Below, in pieces: positions 10,026 through 20,459 of a stretch of DNA of 64,000 nucleotides. The notes beneath the pieces are model-generated. The model saw only the letters and a list, made by a program, of their open reading frames with translations. It was not told the origin of the DNA and searched no databases. Where the stretch lies: positions 43,400,697-43,464,696 of the forward strand of contig NC_089722.1 in the NCBI RefSeq assembly GCF_035083965.1, written 5' to 3'. A program made the translations under genes and the position numbers. Each line of letters begins with the position of its first letter. Positions within the stretch are counted from its first letter, which is position 1. Source of the DNA: Branchiostoma lanceolatum (taxonomy: Eukaryota; Chordata; Leptocardii; Amphioxiformes; Branchiostomatidae).

Positions 10026-10799
10026 ACAGTAGAATCCAGCTATTTGCATTACTGTTGATAGCATATTTCGGGGATATGCATAAAATTCTGAAAACCGAAA
10101 CCATTTCCCATTCACTCTATTATAAACAAAATGGCATAATTGCATTAGTCATTTTCGCCTACTCTTGCTATTAGCATGAAATAATGCCAATGGCAACATG
10201 TAGTATCTGATTGAGAATCAGAGCTCCAGCACCTCAGGACATTCTGGGTAATAAATAAAGGTAAAAGTCCCTCCAAGCTGGAATGTTGCGAACGCGTTTT
10301 AAAAACTTTGACCTTTGAACAAAATGCATGGCAGCCGCAAATACGCAACCGATCCGCTTTGGGTACAGCGCAAAAGACACGGATGTCAAGTGACTACGCA
10401 CCGTGTGTGGCCGTGCGATGTCCACCATTGCGTACAGATACGGTAAGAATTTTAGCGTGTGTGGCAACAACTTCTAGTGGATACGGTAGGAACCGAGTAC
10501 TGCATGCAAGAACTGGAAGTGGATAATACGGCTAAATAGCAGCGTGCGCAGGAATTTATTGTGGGTACGGTAAAAATTACTGGGTACGGAAGGAATTTCG
10601 TTGGGTACGGAAAGAATAACGTCAGAAAAGGAGTCTAACGGGGGTGCTTTGATGAAAATGATAAGATAACGATGGTGTCTGTACCCTGTACGGCACCACA
10701 ATAACTTACATCAACCACACAAGGGAAAATGGAATGCAACCTGTTCATCTATTCACTCACTCTCACTCATGACCCATGACCTCAGTTCATCTATTAAAC

Positions 10800-11215
10800 G
10801 TTTTTATTTCGCTTGTCAGAAATTAGCATACTTTGAATCAACATTGTTCTTACATATCGGCCATGAAAGTCGCTTCATATAACACACTTCGCAATTCTAC
10901 AAAATGTTAAATACTCTACATCATAGCATGATCATTAGTCTTCCAATATATAGTGTATAGGTTAGAGCATAAGTGAGAAAATAAACACAACATACAGCCT
11001 TTAACTTCATACACTGTCGCCACACTTGTTACACAGAAGCATAAGATAGGTTAGGACGTGAGCTGTTAGGATAGCCTATATTAGATTTGACAGAAATAAG
11101 TTTCTTATTGAGTTTTAAAACCTCAACATACTTTACAATTAGTAACGGTATTTCTAAAAAAAAATTCTCCTTTCTGTTATAGTTTCTTTTAAACGAATAC
11201 CATGAACATCAAGTA
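10800..11215 (-). repeat. 3' flanking block of zinc-finger array, copy 5
   Basis: Second 3' block between gene B's promoter and gene C. It ends with the same run of phrases as copy 2. It is followed at 11230-11500 by the segment homologous to 307-560. Confidence 0.6.
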
Positions 11216-11589
11216 CTTGATACAGACTGCGTAGATGTACAGATACTGTACTGAGTTCTCACATTTGCAGAGATTTTCTTCTGTATGAAAAATCCTTTTC
11301 ACAGTTCCAGTACAGCAAGGGATTGTGGGTAATACCTTATGTTAAGGCCCCTCCAAGCGGAAATGTTGCAAACACGTCTTTACAAATGATTGCTTACAAA
11401 TAAGGGACCTTAAACTTTGACATCAGATCAGCATGACTGCAGATGCACACTCGGAACTCAAACATTGGTGTGAGACACATGCAGTGTTCTTACATCCATT
11501 TTTCATTATACATGTTTGTACGGCTGGATAACTTCGCGTACCTGCACTCCGTACACATTTGGAGTTACTCAAGTGTGTTTAGCTAGATG

Positions 11590-11886
11590 CAGGACACTCT
11601 AGGTTACGCTTGTCAGCTGTCCCGTACCCGCACTCCCCACACATAAAGGGTTTCTCATCAGTGTTTTGCTAAATGTCTGTTCAAGGTATGTCTCGACAGG
11701 TGGGACTTTTTAGCTGTTCTGTACCCGCACTCCCCGCACATGTAGGGTTTTTCCCCTGTGTGTTTTGCTAGATGTTGGTTCAAGGTTTTTTCAGTGCAGC
11801 AGACTAGTCGCACAGGTCACACTTGTAGGGTTTTTCACCTGTGTGAGTTCTCATATGTTCGGACAAGTGGCACTGTCGAGTTGTTC
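11590..11886 (-). pseudogene. decayed zinc fingers beyond gene C
   Basis: The minus strand still shows TGEKP linkers and CGECGYRT finger cores, in frames shifted relative to gene C. One base is missing near 11887 (CTGTACCGC where other copies read CTGTACCCGC). There is an internal stop (GAC-TAG) in the next finger and further indels near 11670. At least three former fingers are recognisable. Confidence 0.75.
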
Positions 11887-13002
11887 TGTACCGCACTCCC
11901 CACATATGTAGGGCCTCTCACCTGTATGGGTTCTCATATGTCTGGACAGCTGAGACTTGCGGATGCACCTGTAGTCGCACTCCCCACACATGTAGGGTTT
12001 CTCACCTGAGTGTTTGGCTAGATGGCTGTTCAAATTGCATTTCTGCGCAGCGGAATAATCACACTGGTCACACTTGAAGGGTTTTTCACCTGTATGAGTT
12101 CTCATATGTCTGGACAACTGAGATATTTTAGTTGCTCCGTAGCCACACTTTCCACACATGTAGGGTTCCTCACCGGTGTGTTTAGCTAGATGGCTGTCTA
12201 AGGTAGATTTCTCTGCAGCAGAATAGTCGCACAGGTCACACTTGTAGGGTTTTTCCCCTGTATGGGTTCTCATATGTATGGACAATTTGGAATTGCTTAT
12301 AGTCCTGTACCCACACTCCCCACACATGAAGGGTTTCTCACCTGTATGTGTCGCTAGATGGCTGTCCAAAGTATATTTCCTAGCTGCGGAATAACCACAC
12401 TGGTCACATTTGTAGGGTTTCCCACCAGTATGGACTTTCATATGCCTGGATAGATTACGCTTCTCAGCTGTCCTGAACCCGCACTCGTCACACATGTAGG
12501 GTTTCTCACCAGAGTGTTTGGCTAGATGTCGGTCTAAATAACTTTTCTGAGCAGCAGAATAATCGCACTGGTCACTCTTGTAGGGTTTCACACCAGTATG
12601 GACTCTCATATGCCTGGATAGGCTACGCTTCCTAGCTGTCCTGAACCCGCACTCGCCACACATGAAGGGTTTCTCACCGGTATGTTTCATTTGATGGATG
12701 TCCAAAGTATATTTCCTAGCTGCGGAATAATCACACTGGTTACATTTGTAGGGTTTCTCACCAGTATGGGTTCTCTTGTGTCGGGATAGGTTATACTTGT
12801 CAGCTGTCCTGTACCCGCAATCCCCACACATGTAGGGTTTGTCACCAGTATGTGCTTCTGGCTGATTGTCCAAACTGACTTTGGTTCCAGTCGGCTGGTC
12901 TTCTACATTGCCTACATCTCTGCCCCCTAATACTCCGGTAGGAGACCCATCAGAGAAGTTCTGGGGAACAGCAGTAGGAGACCAATCACCTGCCTCTGCC
13001 AT
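11851..13002 (-). CDS. C2H2 zinc-finger protein C, 11 complete fingers, frameshifted end
   Basis: Predicted nuclear nucleic-acid-binding protein of 383 residues. It has the shared N-terminal module ([15 protein letters not shown]...) and then fingers with TGEKP-type linkers. Finger 4 reads YKSDQC, so its first zinc ligand is replaced by serine (codon near 12573-12575) and it probably cannot bind zinc. Finger 12 starts normally (YICGECG) but a one-base deletion changes the frame to [16 protein letters not shown]. Remnants of further fingers follow in other frames. The start is the conserved Met; the acceptor just upstream reads ATCTTAG|ACATG, so this copy lacks the GTTAG bases seen in A, B and D. 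It may still be expressed as a shorter protein or be on the way to a pseudogene. Confidence 0.8.
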   Translation of the reverse strand: MAEAGDWSPTAVPQNFSDGSPTGVLGGRDVGNVEDQPTGTKVSLDNQPEAHTGDKPYMCGDCGYRTADKYNLSRHKRTHTGEKPYKCNQCDYSAARKYTLDIHQMKHTGEKPFMCGECGFRTARKRSLSRHMRVHTGVKPYKSDQCDYSAAQKSYLDRHLAKHSGEKPYMCDECGFRTAEKRNLSRHMKVHTGGKPYKCDQCGYSAARKYTLDSHLATHTGEKPFMCGECGYRTISNSKLSIHMRTHTGEKPYKCDLCDYSAAEKSTLDSHLAKHTGEEPYMCGKCGYGATKISQLSRHMRTHTGEKPFKCDQCDYSAAQKCNLNSHLAKHSGEKPYMCGECDYRCIRKSQLSRHMRTHTGERPYICGECGTEQLDSATCPNI

Positions 13003-13009
13003 GTCTAAG

Positions 13010-13903
13010 ATAATAATTGATGAAAAGATGAAAAATATCAATCGCAAATACGAAACGTCAGGAGTGCATTATTTCTACAGATCCCAGAACTGGTAGGTTG
13101 CCACAACAGCTGTCCAGCCTCTACTTCTCCCATCGTAATGACGCAGAAACCCAGCCAACTAGTACTACTTCCCTACTGCCCCCCTCCCATTCATTTTTAT
13201 CATGAATATGTTTTTCCAAAGTTGCCTGCGCATGCATGGTCTGAAAATTTTTGTTTAGCCTTGTCGTTATTTCTATTGCAATTCTGCCTAATTTTTGTGA
13301 TACTGTTGCATTCTTAGTAGTGCTGCGTACCTAAACGTAACATCAGGTACAGGTACAGGGGTTAAGGTACAGGTCCGGACCAGTACCTGTACCATTTGAA
13401 AAACATGTGTTTTCCTGAACTTCTTCAGTGACAAAAACATATATAAAATGTTTTTAACTTGTCAGTATCTTTATTGGCCTTGCTATCAAAACTACCGGCC
13501 TGCCTGAATTATCTGTTGCATATTAGTTACGCTGTTCCAATGTGTCACTTTGGTAACGTTTGGTGTTGCATGAGGTCAGGAGATCAGTCACAAAATAAGC
13601 ACATACTTGGTGTAAATTTATATCGGTACAGTACCGGTACTTCATGATCCGGTACTTTGGAACTGTACCGAAACAACGCAGCACTACTTCTTAGAGGTTT
13701 TTTTTTTTTTAGCAAAAACGATCATTTTGTCTCCAAAGACTTCTTGACGTGTATTATAAAATTCGCCCCCCTCCCCCTCCTTCAATTTTCTCGCCCCGAA
13801 ATGTCCTACATTTCGTTCCAATTCGGCCCATCTACCGTAGAAATGTCCTATAGCTCCTCTACTTCATGATAAGGCAGATATTTAGCATAACTCAAGTTCT
13901 TAC
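13010..13903 (-). other. intron of zinc-finger gene C
   Basis: From donor GTAAG (13899-13903) to the acceptor beside the coding exon. It contains a 369-bp hAT-like miniature element (13318-13686), plus the pyrimidine tract near 13765 that is shared with the sister introns. Confidence 0.7.
13318..13686. mobile_element. 369-bp hAT-like MITE
   Basis: Ends TAGTGCTGCGT and ACGCAGCACTA form terminal inverted repeats. The flanks ATTCTTAG (13310-13317) and CTTCTTAG (13687-13694) match at 7 of 8 bases, as expected for an aged 8-bp target duplication. The interior has GGTACAGGTACAG-like repeats near both ends and no transposase. Confidence 0.75.
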
Positions 13904-13963
13904 CTGCTTCCAGTGTTGATTTTACCTTCACAAATACTGCAAGCGTCTTCTGGGCGAAGCAGC
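13904..13963 (-). other. noncoding first exon of zinc-finger gene C
   Basis: Ends at the conserved donor GGAAGCAG|GTAAGAACTTG; the start is estimated. Confidence 0.65.
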
Positions 13964-13999
13964 GGGTGAAAGGTGAACTTAGTGTGGGGTGAAAGGTCA
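13964..13999 (-). promoter_or_regulatory. doubled GGGTGAAAGGTSA motif, gene C
   Basis: Copies at 13964-13976 and 13987-13999, spaced 23 bp. Confidence 0.55.
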
Positions 14000-14364
14000 C
14001 AATCTGTGCCTCGTTACCCAGTTAGTGTGCGATAAGTTCTGCCTGCCTTGTACCCAGGTGACCTTTATGTTTTCTTTGTTGTCTATTCTTACGTCGCTCA
14101 TTTGCCATTCAAGACATATCTCTTATACGCGGGATCTTACATGGAGATCTTGATAAACCAAACATGAACCTTGTTTAGCATCTTTAACAGCCCTTAAAGA
14201 TTGTCCCCGTGGCGCAAGAATTACCGAATATGCCATGAAAGGATTTTAAAGGGGTGTTATCAAAATAAAGTTAATACTGACAAGAACAATGACTTACGTA
14301 TTTCACTCATGCAAAAATGGGATGATACCAACATGTCCAAAAGTGGATCAGAATCTGTTCTTTT

Positions 14365-14995
14365 ATTAAACTTTTAACGTTTGCTTGTCAGAAACTATTA
14401 TCTTTTCAATGAACTGTGTTCTTACATATAGGCCATGAGAGCAGGTTCGTATAACACAAGCTTACTTCGCAATTCTTCATTCTTTCAAACACTTCAAATA
14501 GTATATGATCATTAGTGTTCCAATATATAGTCTTGGTTTATCAAACTTTTAACGTTTGCTTGTCATAAACTATCATCTTTTCAATGAACTGTGTTCTTAC
14601 ATATAGGCCATGAGAGCAGGTTCGTATAACACAAGCTTACTTCGCAAATCCTCATTCTTTCAGACACTTCAAATAGTATATAATCATTAGTGTTCCAATA
14701 TATAATATAGTGTTCAGGTTACTGAGCGAGAAAATAAACATGACAGCCTTAAACCTAATGCACACTTGTTAAACTAAATCAGATCAACTCGTAGGATATC
14801 AGCACAAAATCAAGCGTCAGGATAGCCTATAATTGACGGAAATAAGTTTGTTACTTAGTTTTCTAAACCTCCTTATTCTAACAAATTCTAACAAATTCTA
14901 ATTCTGTACATCTAACAAAGCATGCTCCTCTTTTGTTCTAGGATTGTTTTACGAAATTTGAAAAACTAGACATAAAGTACTTGTTACAGAATAAG
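14365..14995 (-). repeat. 3' flanking block of zinc-finger array, copy 6, internally duplicated
   Basis: The part from AACTTTTAACGTTTGCTTGTCA to CCAATATATA occurs twice (about 14368-14531 and 14549-14706) with few differences, a recent ~180-bp tandem duplication. The rest aligns with the other 3' blocks. No gene in 14000-15332. Confidence 0.7.
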
Positions 14996-14999
14996 GAGA

Positions 15000-15240
15000 T
15001 GCACAGATTTATCATATTATTGTAGGAACAAACGTTTTCGGTTCTGGCATCGCAGGGAATTGTGGGTAACGTCAAAGAGCCATTCCAAGAGGGAATGCTG
15101 TAACCACGTCTCTTCAAATAATTGTTTACAAATAAGGGACCTTAAACTTTGACCTTGGACCATAATGCATTGTGACTGAAGATGCACAACCGGAACCGTG
15201 AAATGACCTATTCTCACACTAGGACACATGTAGTGTTCTT
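15000..15240 (-). other. conserved 3' segment of zinc-finger unit D
   Basis: Counterpart of 307-560: the minus strand has an open frame of 70 codons sharing the IGHFTV...VQGQ...LICKQ core. Read as a duplicated untranslated segment rather than a gene. Confidence 0.4.
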
Positions 15241-15332
15241 ACATCCATTTTCTTCTTTTTTCATCAACATGTATGTGTTGCTGGATAGCTTCTATTGTCC
15301 TGTACCTGCACTCCGTACACAATTACAGTATA

Positions 15333-16919
15333 TTAAGTGTGTTTAGCTAGATGCCGGACAAGATGTGATTTTCGAGCTGCTGAATACTCACACTGGTCAC
15401 ACTTGTAGGGTTTTTCACCAGTATGGGATCTTATATGTATGGACAACTGAGCCTTTCTGATGCACCTGTACCCACACTCCCCACACATGAAGGGTTTCTC
15501 ACCTGTGTGTGTGGCTAGATGGCTGTCCAAGCTGGATTTCTGTGCAGCAGAATACTCACACTGGTCACATTTGAAGGGTTTTTCTCCTGTATGGATTCTC
15601 ATATGTTTGGATAGGTGAGACTTGTCAGCTGTCCTAAACTCACATGCCTCACAGATGTAGGGTTTCTCACCTGTGTGTTTTGCTAGATGTTGGTCCAAGG
15701 AGGATTTCTCTGCAGCAGAATACTCACACTGGTCACACTTGTAGGGTTTTTCACCTGTATGAGTTCTCATATGTCTGGTTAAGTGAGACTTATGAGCTGA
15801 CCTATACCCGCACTCGCCACACATGTAGGGCTTCTCACCAGTGTGTTTGGCTAGATGTCTGTCCAATGTAAATTTCTGTGCAGCAGAATAGTTGCATTTG
15901 TCACATTTGTAGGGTTTTTCACCAGTATGGGTTCTCATATGTTGTGGTAAGGCAGACTTCTTAGCTGTCCTGTACCCACACTCGTCACACATGTAGGGCT
16001 TCTCTCCGGTGTGTTTGGCTAGATGTATGTCCAATGCAGCTTTATCTGCAGCAGAATAGTCACACTGGTCACACTTGTAGGGCTTTTCTCCAGTATGAGC
16101 TTTCATGTGTCTGGAAAGGTTACTTTTGTGAGTTGCCCTGTATCCACACTCCTCACACATGAAGGGTTTCTGATCGGTGTGTTTGGCTAGATGGCAGTCC
16201 AAAGTAGATTTTTGTGCAGCAGAATAATCACAGTGGTCACACTTGTAGGGTTTTTCACCAGTGTGAGTTCTCATATGTCTTGATAGGCTACGCTTGACAG
16301 CTGTCCTGTACCCGCACTCGCCACACATGAAGGGTTTCTCACCGGTGTGTTGGGCTACATGTTTGCATAAAGTGGATTTCTGTGCAGCAGAATAGTCGCA
16401 CTGGTCACACTTGTATGGTTTTTCACTAGTATGGGTTCTCATATGTTCAGATAAGCGAAACTTTTGAGTTGTTCTGTACTTACACACGCCACACTTGTAA
16501 GGTTTTTCACCAGTATGAATTTTCATATGCCTTGATAAGTGACTCTTGTCAGCTGTCCTGTACCCGCACTCCCCACACATGTAGGGTTTCTCACCAGTGT
16601 GTTTAGCTACATGGCTGTCCAAAGTGGATTTCTGTGCAGCAGAATAGTCACACTGGTCACACTTGTAGGGCTTCTGACTAGTATGGGTTCTCATATGTCT
16701 GGTTAGGTTACGCTTGACAGCTGTCCTGTACCTGCACTCCCCACACATGTAGGGTTTATCTGTGCCAGTATCTGCTCCCAGCTGATTGTCAGAACTGTTT
16801 TTTGTTCCCGTTGGCTTGTCTTCAACAGTGGTCTTATCTCTGTCCCATGAAATTCCAGTAGGAGACCCATCCTGGGGAACAGCAGTGGGAGACCCATTAC
16901 TAGTACCTGCCTCTGCCAT
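15333..16919 (-). CDS. C2H2 zinc-finger protein D, 17 fingers
   Basis: Predicted nuclear nucleic-acid-binding protein of 528 residues. The shared N-terminal module (MAEAGTSNGSPTAVPQD...) is shortened in its middle compared with A. It is followed by 17 C2H2 fingers with intact ligands. Most linkers are TGEKP, but three deviate (TSQKP, TSEKP, TDQKP). Finger 4 has the unusual core KCGVCKYRTTQKFRL and breaks the alternation. The last finger, SAARKSHLVRH, is followed by HT-stop and probably marks the ancestral end of the family. The start is the conserved Met downstream of acceptor TCCATTAG|GTTAGAC; the in-frame ATG at 16937 lies within the intron. Target and role unknown. Confidence 0.92.
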   Translation of the reverse strand: MAEAGTSNGSPTAVPQDGSPTGISWDRDKTTVEDKPTGTKNSSDNQLGADTGTDKPYMCGECRYRTAVKRNLTRHMRTHTSQKPYKCDQCDYSAAQKSTLDSHVAKHTGEKPYMCGECGYRTADKSHLSRHMKIHTGEKPYKCGVCKYRTTQKFRLSEHMRTHTSEKPYKCDQCDYSAAQKSTLCKHVAQHTGEKPFMCGECGYRTAVKRSLSRHMRTHTGEKPYKCDHCDYSAAQKSTLDCHLAKHTDQKPFMCEECGYRATHKSNLSRHMKAHTGEKPYKCDQCDYSAADKAALDIHLAKHTGEKPYMCDECGYRTAKKSALPQHMRTHTGEKPYKCDKCNYSAAQKFTLDRHLAKHTGEKPYMCGECGYRSAHKSHLTRHMRTHTGEKPYKCDQCEYSAAEKSSLDQHLAKHTGEKPYICEACEFRTADKSHLSKHMRIHTGEKPFKCDQCEYSAAQKSSLDSHLATHTGEKPFMCGECGYRCIRKAQLSIHIRSHTGEKPYKCDQCEYSAARKSHLVRHLAKHT

Positions 16920-17410
16920 GTCTAACCTAATGGACAAAAAAATGTGTAAAGATTAAACATAACCAATCGAAAATATGATAGGTCAAAAATGCATCTATTC
17001 TGCTGATACCAAAAATGGGATGCTGCCTCAACTGTCCGCCCTTTCCATCGCACGTAATGACAAACTTAAGCTTGTACTCCTTCCTTACTGTCCCCTCCCC
17101 CCGTTTTATTCTTATGGATCAGCTATACAAAATATTTTTCGAAAGCTGACCAAGTATGCATGGCCCCCTTTTCATCCGGTTTCTGTTTCAATTTTAGTGG
17201 TACTATAGCACCCTTCTGACAGTTTTTTCATTCTTCACAAATTACCCATGTGCGTGTGGTGTCGCCCCCCTCCCCCTCGCACATTTTCTCACCCTATTAA
17301 ATAAAAAAAGCCTTACATCCCGTCATAATGTTACCCATTCACCATAGAAATCACATATAGCTCCTCTACTTCACGATGAGGCAGGTATTCAGTATTATTC
17401 GCGTTCTTAC

Positions 17411-17470
17411 CTTCTTCCAGTGATGATTTTTACCCTCTCACAATCTTGCAAGCGTCTTCCATGCGCAGGA
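17411..17470 (-). other. noncoding first exon of zinc-finger gene D
   Basis: Ends at donor GAAG|GTAAGAACGCG. The bases above it correspond to the first exons of A-C. Upstream, the doubled promoter motif has collapsed to one degenerate copy (ACGAAAGGTGAGAGGTCA, about 17475-17492). Confidence 0.55.
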
Positions 17471-18248
17471 AAGGACGAAAGGTGAGAGGTCATACTTTGT
17501 GCCTTCTTACCCAGTTAGTGTGCGGGAAGTTCTGCCTACATGGTAGATTTTCGTTCTGTAAAACCCTGCATCAATTCATCGCTAGAAAGGCTGCCATTGC
17601 GGGTAATTTCTGACCGATAAAAACCATCATTAGCTTGATAACCTAAAACGTCAGCTTTGATTATTGCTCTGGCTACCGGTAGACTGCAACGTTACTAGGG
17701 AGGTGTTCTCAAAAATGTCTTGAACACTTGGATATCCTAAGTGAATTTTAAGATACCTTGTGCATCTCTGTCAAGTCATCATTGTTTTCTTTAACTATGA
17801 GAGTTAAATTTCAATTGTTACTTCTTTCAAAGTCTTTTTATTCACTGTAATATTCTAGTTCTTTATCAGATAAATATTTGACGGAATATTGATGACGTAA
17901 TATTCTTGTTCTTTATCAGATAAATATTGTTGTTTAGAAATAGAACTTACAGGCAACAGCCTCTTCATGTCAATAGTCAATAGTCAAATATGGAATGCTA
18001 ATAGCCCCACTTGATATGAAAAATCAACACTTTGTTTTGTAGAAAGATATCAAAGTTTTTTCTGCTGTCTATTATGTTTGGTTACTGCCAACAGGCCGAT
18101 TCATTGCAATGTCAATGCATCCACAGGTCACTTGTATAGCAGATCTAATGCGCAAAGCCGTGACGGATGCCAGGACCATCCTCCTCTATCGTGGCCTGAC
18201 CGGCACGTACAGTGGATTCTTACGCACACATGATCACAGGAGGGAGCT

Positions 18249-18343
18249 TAGTCGTGGCGACTAACGAAGGGGGTTTTTTCTTGATATTAAGGGATAGTAT
18301 ATATAATATCAAGAAAAAAATCCCTTCGTTAGTCGTCACGGCT
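18249..18343. mobile_element. 95-bp MITE related to the 2719-3697 transposon, 10-bp TSD
   Basis: Begins TAGTCGTGGCGACTAACG and ends CGTTAGTCGTCACGGCT, the same terminal sequence as the 979-bp element. The arms pair almost to the centre. The flanks are GGAGGGAGCT at 18239-18248 and 18344-18353. Confidence 0.85.
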
Positions 18344-19756
18344 GGAGGGAGCTATTGGAAGAATTGGCTGCTAACAGCCCTCGGGCTAGATCACGCCGAG
18401 AGTAGGGAACTAGCCGTTCAGGCCTCCTCTCCATGGGAAAACCCCATGTTCGCGTCTCTCCCCGTCCCGCATGGTATAGTCTGGTTTACGGCATGCATGC
18501 GTTTGGCTAGAGCTGATGCAGAAAGCAGTCCAGATGACAGACCATGGCTCCATTCAACGTTTCCATGTAACGTAACATGACCTATTTACGTGCAGAACCT
18601 ATTTACGTCCGGTTTGGCTCATGTCCACATGTCACCGGTGTATTATGCCAAAGCCTGTTCTCATGAGCAATAAAGAACATCATAAGTATGATCCTTAGCC
18701 ATTTCTTTCAGACCATGCATTTTCTTTGTAGAAGGGCTGATATTTCTGCCCATGGGTTTGAAATTTGGCTCTGTCCGCACGATTTTAAGATAAATACGTT
18801 TTGAATAAATTGGACGTTAACTGGTTACCTTACGTTAGTTCTGAGGTACGAAGAGTTGAGAGTGTACAAAGAGGCGATGGTGATGAAAGTCATGGATTGC
18901 CTCGATATCAGATTCAGCGATAAAGATACAGGGCTGAAGATACGAGAAGCGTTTGGAGTCGACAGTCAGGCAGGGCATATGTGCGCTAGTCGGGGGCCCG
19001 GCAGTGGGAAAAGTTGGTTAGGGGAGTGGGAGATGGATATTGTTTCTAAGATTCTTTTCCATGCCAACGTGGGGATCGACCAACCCAATTTTGTTCTCAA
19101 TGGGAAAATGGGACTCTCATTGATCTTTTAAGTTTGGTGGTGTAATGAATTCTGTGTCTGACATCAGGATATAAAAAAAGGAAAACTTTTGAGAGTTGGT
19201 TATTTTAAGGCAAGGCTGTTTTTTAAGGAACAAAAGGTTCTAGAATAAAAGATGGGAATAGAAGATGTTTAGGTTTTAGTGAAACGAAGATTCTCAGAAA
19301 CCTAGCTAGACTATTCTTTCCAAAGATATACATACGATGTCGATATAGGATACTTACAAATAGATATTACCATTAGAATTTTCTGACTGGCGTTTTACCA
19401 ACGAGGTTTAGAGGCGCACTTTGCCAAACTTTACATCTAGAGAGGAAACTAACAACAACAAAATCATTGCTACCGCTTCCTTTCAATCTACTATATTGTA
19501 TTTTCCTGGTGCTTTGTCCTTTTGTTCAGTCATTATCGTTTATTCGTTTTAGTAGTATTGTAGCGATGATGATTTGCATCTTGCATATCGTGTATGTACG
19601 CTTGAATACTTTTATACGGTTAGTGAAAACCTGTGTTCCGTTAACATCTAGAAGTGGCAATGAACTATCATGCCAGTTTACCCAGTCTCAATATGAAAGA
19701 CAGCGGATTTGCTGAAAACACCATCTTGCACTTGTATGTCTGAACGCACAGCTTAT

Positions 19757-20024
19757 TACCTTGGAATCCAGAGCAATTATACCGAGCGACCTTCACCGGC
19801 CCGTGCCCGGAGCTTCCTCGGGACCTACCCTCCCCTTGGCCCGACAACGTACCCCGCCCCACTTCCCGCTAGCCAACACAAGATCCGCTCTGGTATTATT
19901 ACCGGCTGCGGATCTTGTTTGGTTAGCGGGAAGTGGGGCGGGGTAGATCTTCGGGGGAGCGGAAGGATAGGCCCCGAGGAAGGTCCGGGCGCGGGCCGGT
20001 ACATATGCTCTGGATTCCAGGGTA
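19757..20024. mobile_element. 268-bp GC-rich palindromic element, 9-bp TSD
   Basis: Termini TACCTTGGAATCCAGAG and CTCTGGATTCCAGGGTA; the arms pair to a centre near 19890 (GGATCTTG...CCGGCTGCGG). Exact flanks ACAGCTTAT lie at 19748-19756 and 20025-20033. GC content is far above the surroundings. No coding capacity. Confidence 0.85.
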
Positions 20025-20288
20025 ACAGCTTATAGCCAGTGGGGAATGAAGGAATATAGCAGACCGACTCGTTGGATAATGAGTATGTGCAATTGAGTAA
20101 GACCATAGTGAGAGTCGAGTGTGTATGATTTATCTTGTCCAGATTCCTTATCTATCCACATAGGCTAATATATTCATAACGCTATACAAAAAATAAACTA
20201 TACTACTCCTAAATGAGATTTGACGAACGTTAAGTCGCAAAGTAGCCTAGAAATATTCTCTACACCAGTACTGTAGCTCAGTGTAGAA

Positions 20289-20294
20289 TTTATT
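20289..20294 (-). promoter_or_regulatory. candidate poly(A) signal for SLC25A1 exon 6c
   Basis: AATAAA on the minus strand, 63 bases after the stop of exon 6c. Confidence 0.45.
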
Positions 20295-20356
20295 TCGTAA
20301 ATGTGGGGGGGGGGGGGGTCTAAACGAGAAGGGGGTAAATTGGAGAAGGGGGGGCA

Positions 20357-20459
20357 CTATATTCTGGTCATCAGCAGCACTAGTTCATCGTAGATAGCGA
20401 AGCCGAGGGCGACCTCAGCGGAGGCGCGAAGCAGCCGCGGCTGGATGCCCTTGTAGAAC
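20357..20459 (-). CDS. SLC25A1: SLC25A1 alternative terminal exon 6c (divergent)
   Basis: A pyrimidine-rich acceptor CCCCCCAG is followed by one base completing an Ala codon, then FYKGIQPRLLRASAEV, 17 further residues and TAG. The phase matches exon 5. Compared with 6a and 6b it keeps FYKG, PRL and the following Arg and the IYDE turn. It replaces RVCLDV with RASAEV and ends four residues earlier (LVLLMTRI). Known family fact: this segment is the sixth transmembrane helix of the citrate carrier. That it is a used isoform is an inference from intact splice site, frame and stop. Confidence 0.7.

Larger units (their letters stand above)
17500..20280. other. gene-poor interval between zinc-finger array and SLC25A1
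   Basis: Apart from two inverted-repeat elements (18249-18343 and 19757-20024), I see no conserved reading frame. The longest frame here (91 codons from 18856) resembles no family that I know. Confidence 0.5.

Noticed and set aside
18856..19131. 91-codon frame containing GPGSGKS, like a nucleotide-binding loop
   Set aside because: The [AG]-x4-GK[ST] pattern is not met (Arg at the first position). Nothing else in the frame resembles an adenylate kinase or other P-loop protein, and no splice context supports it.
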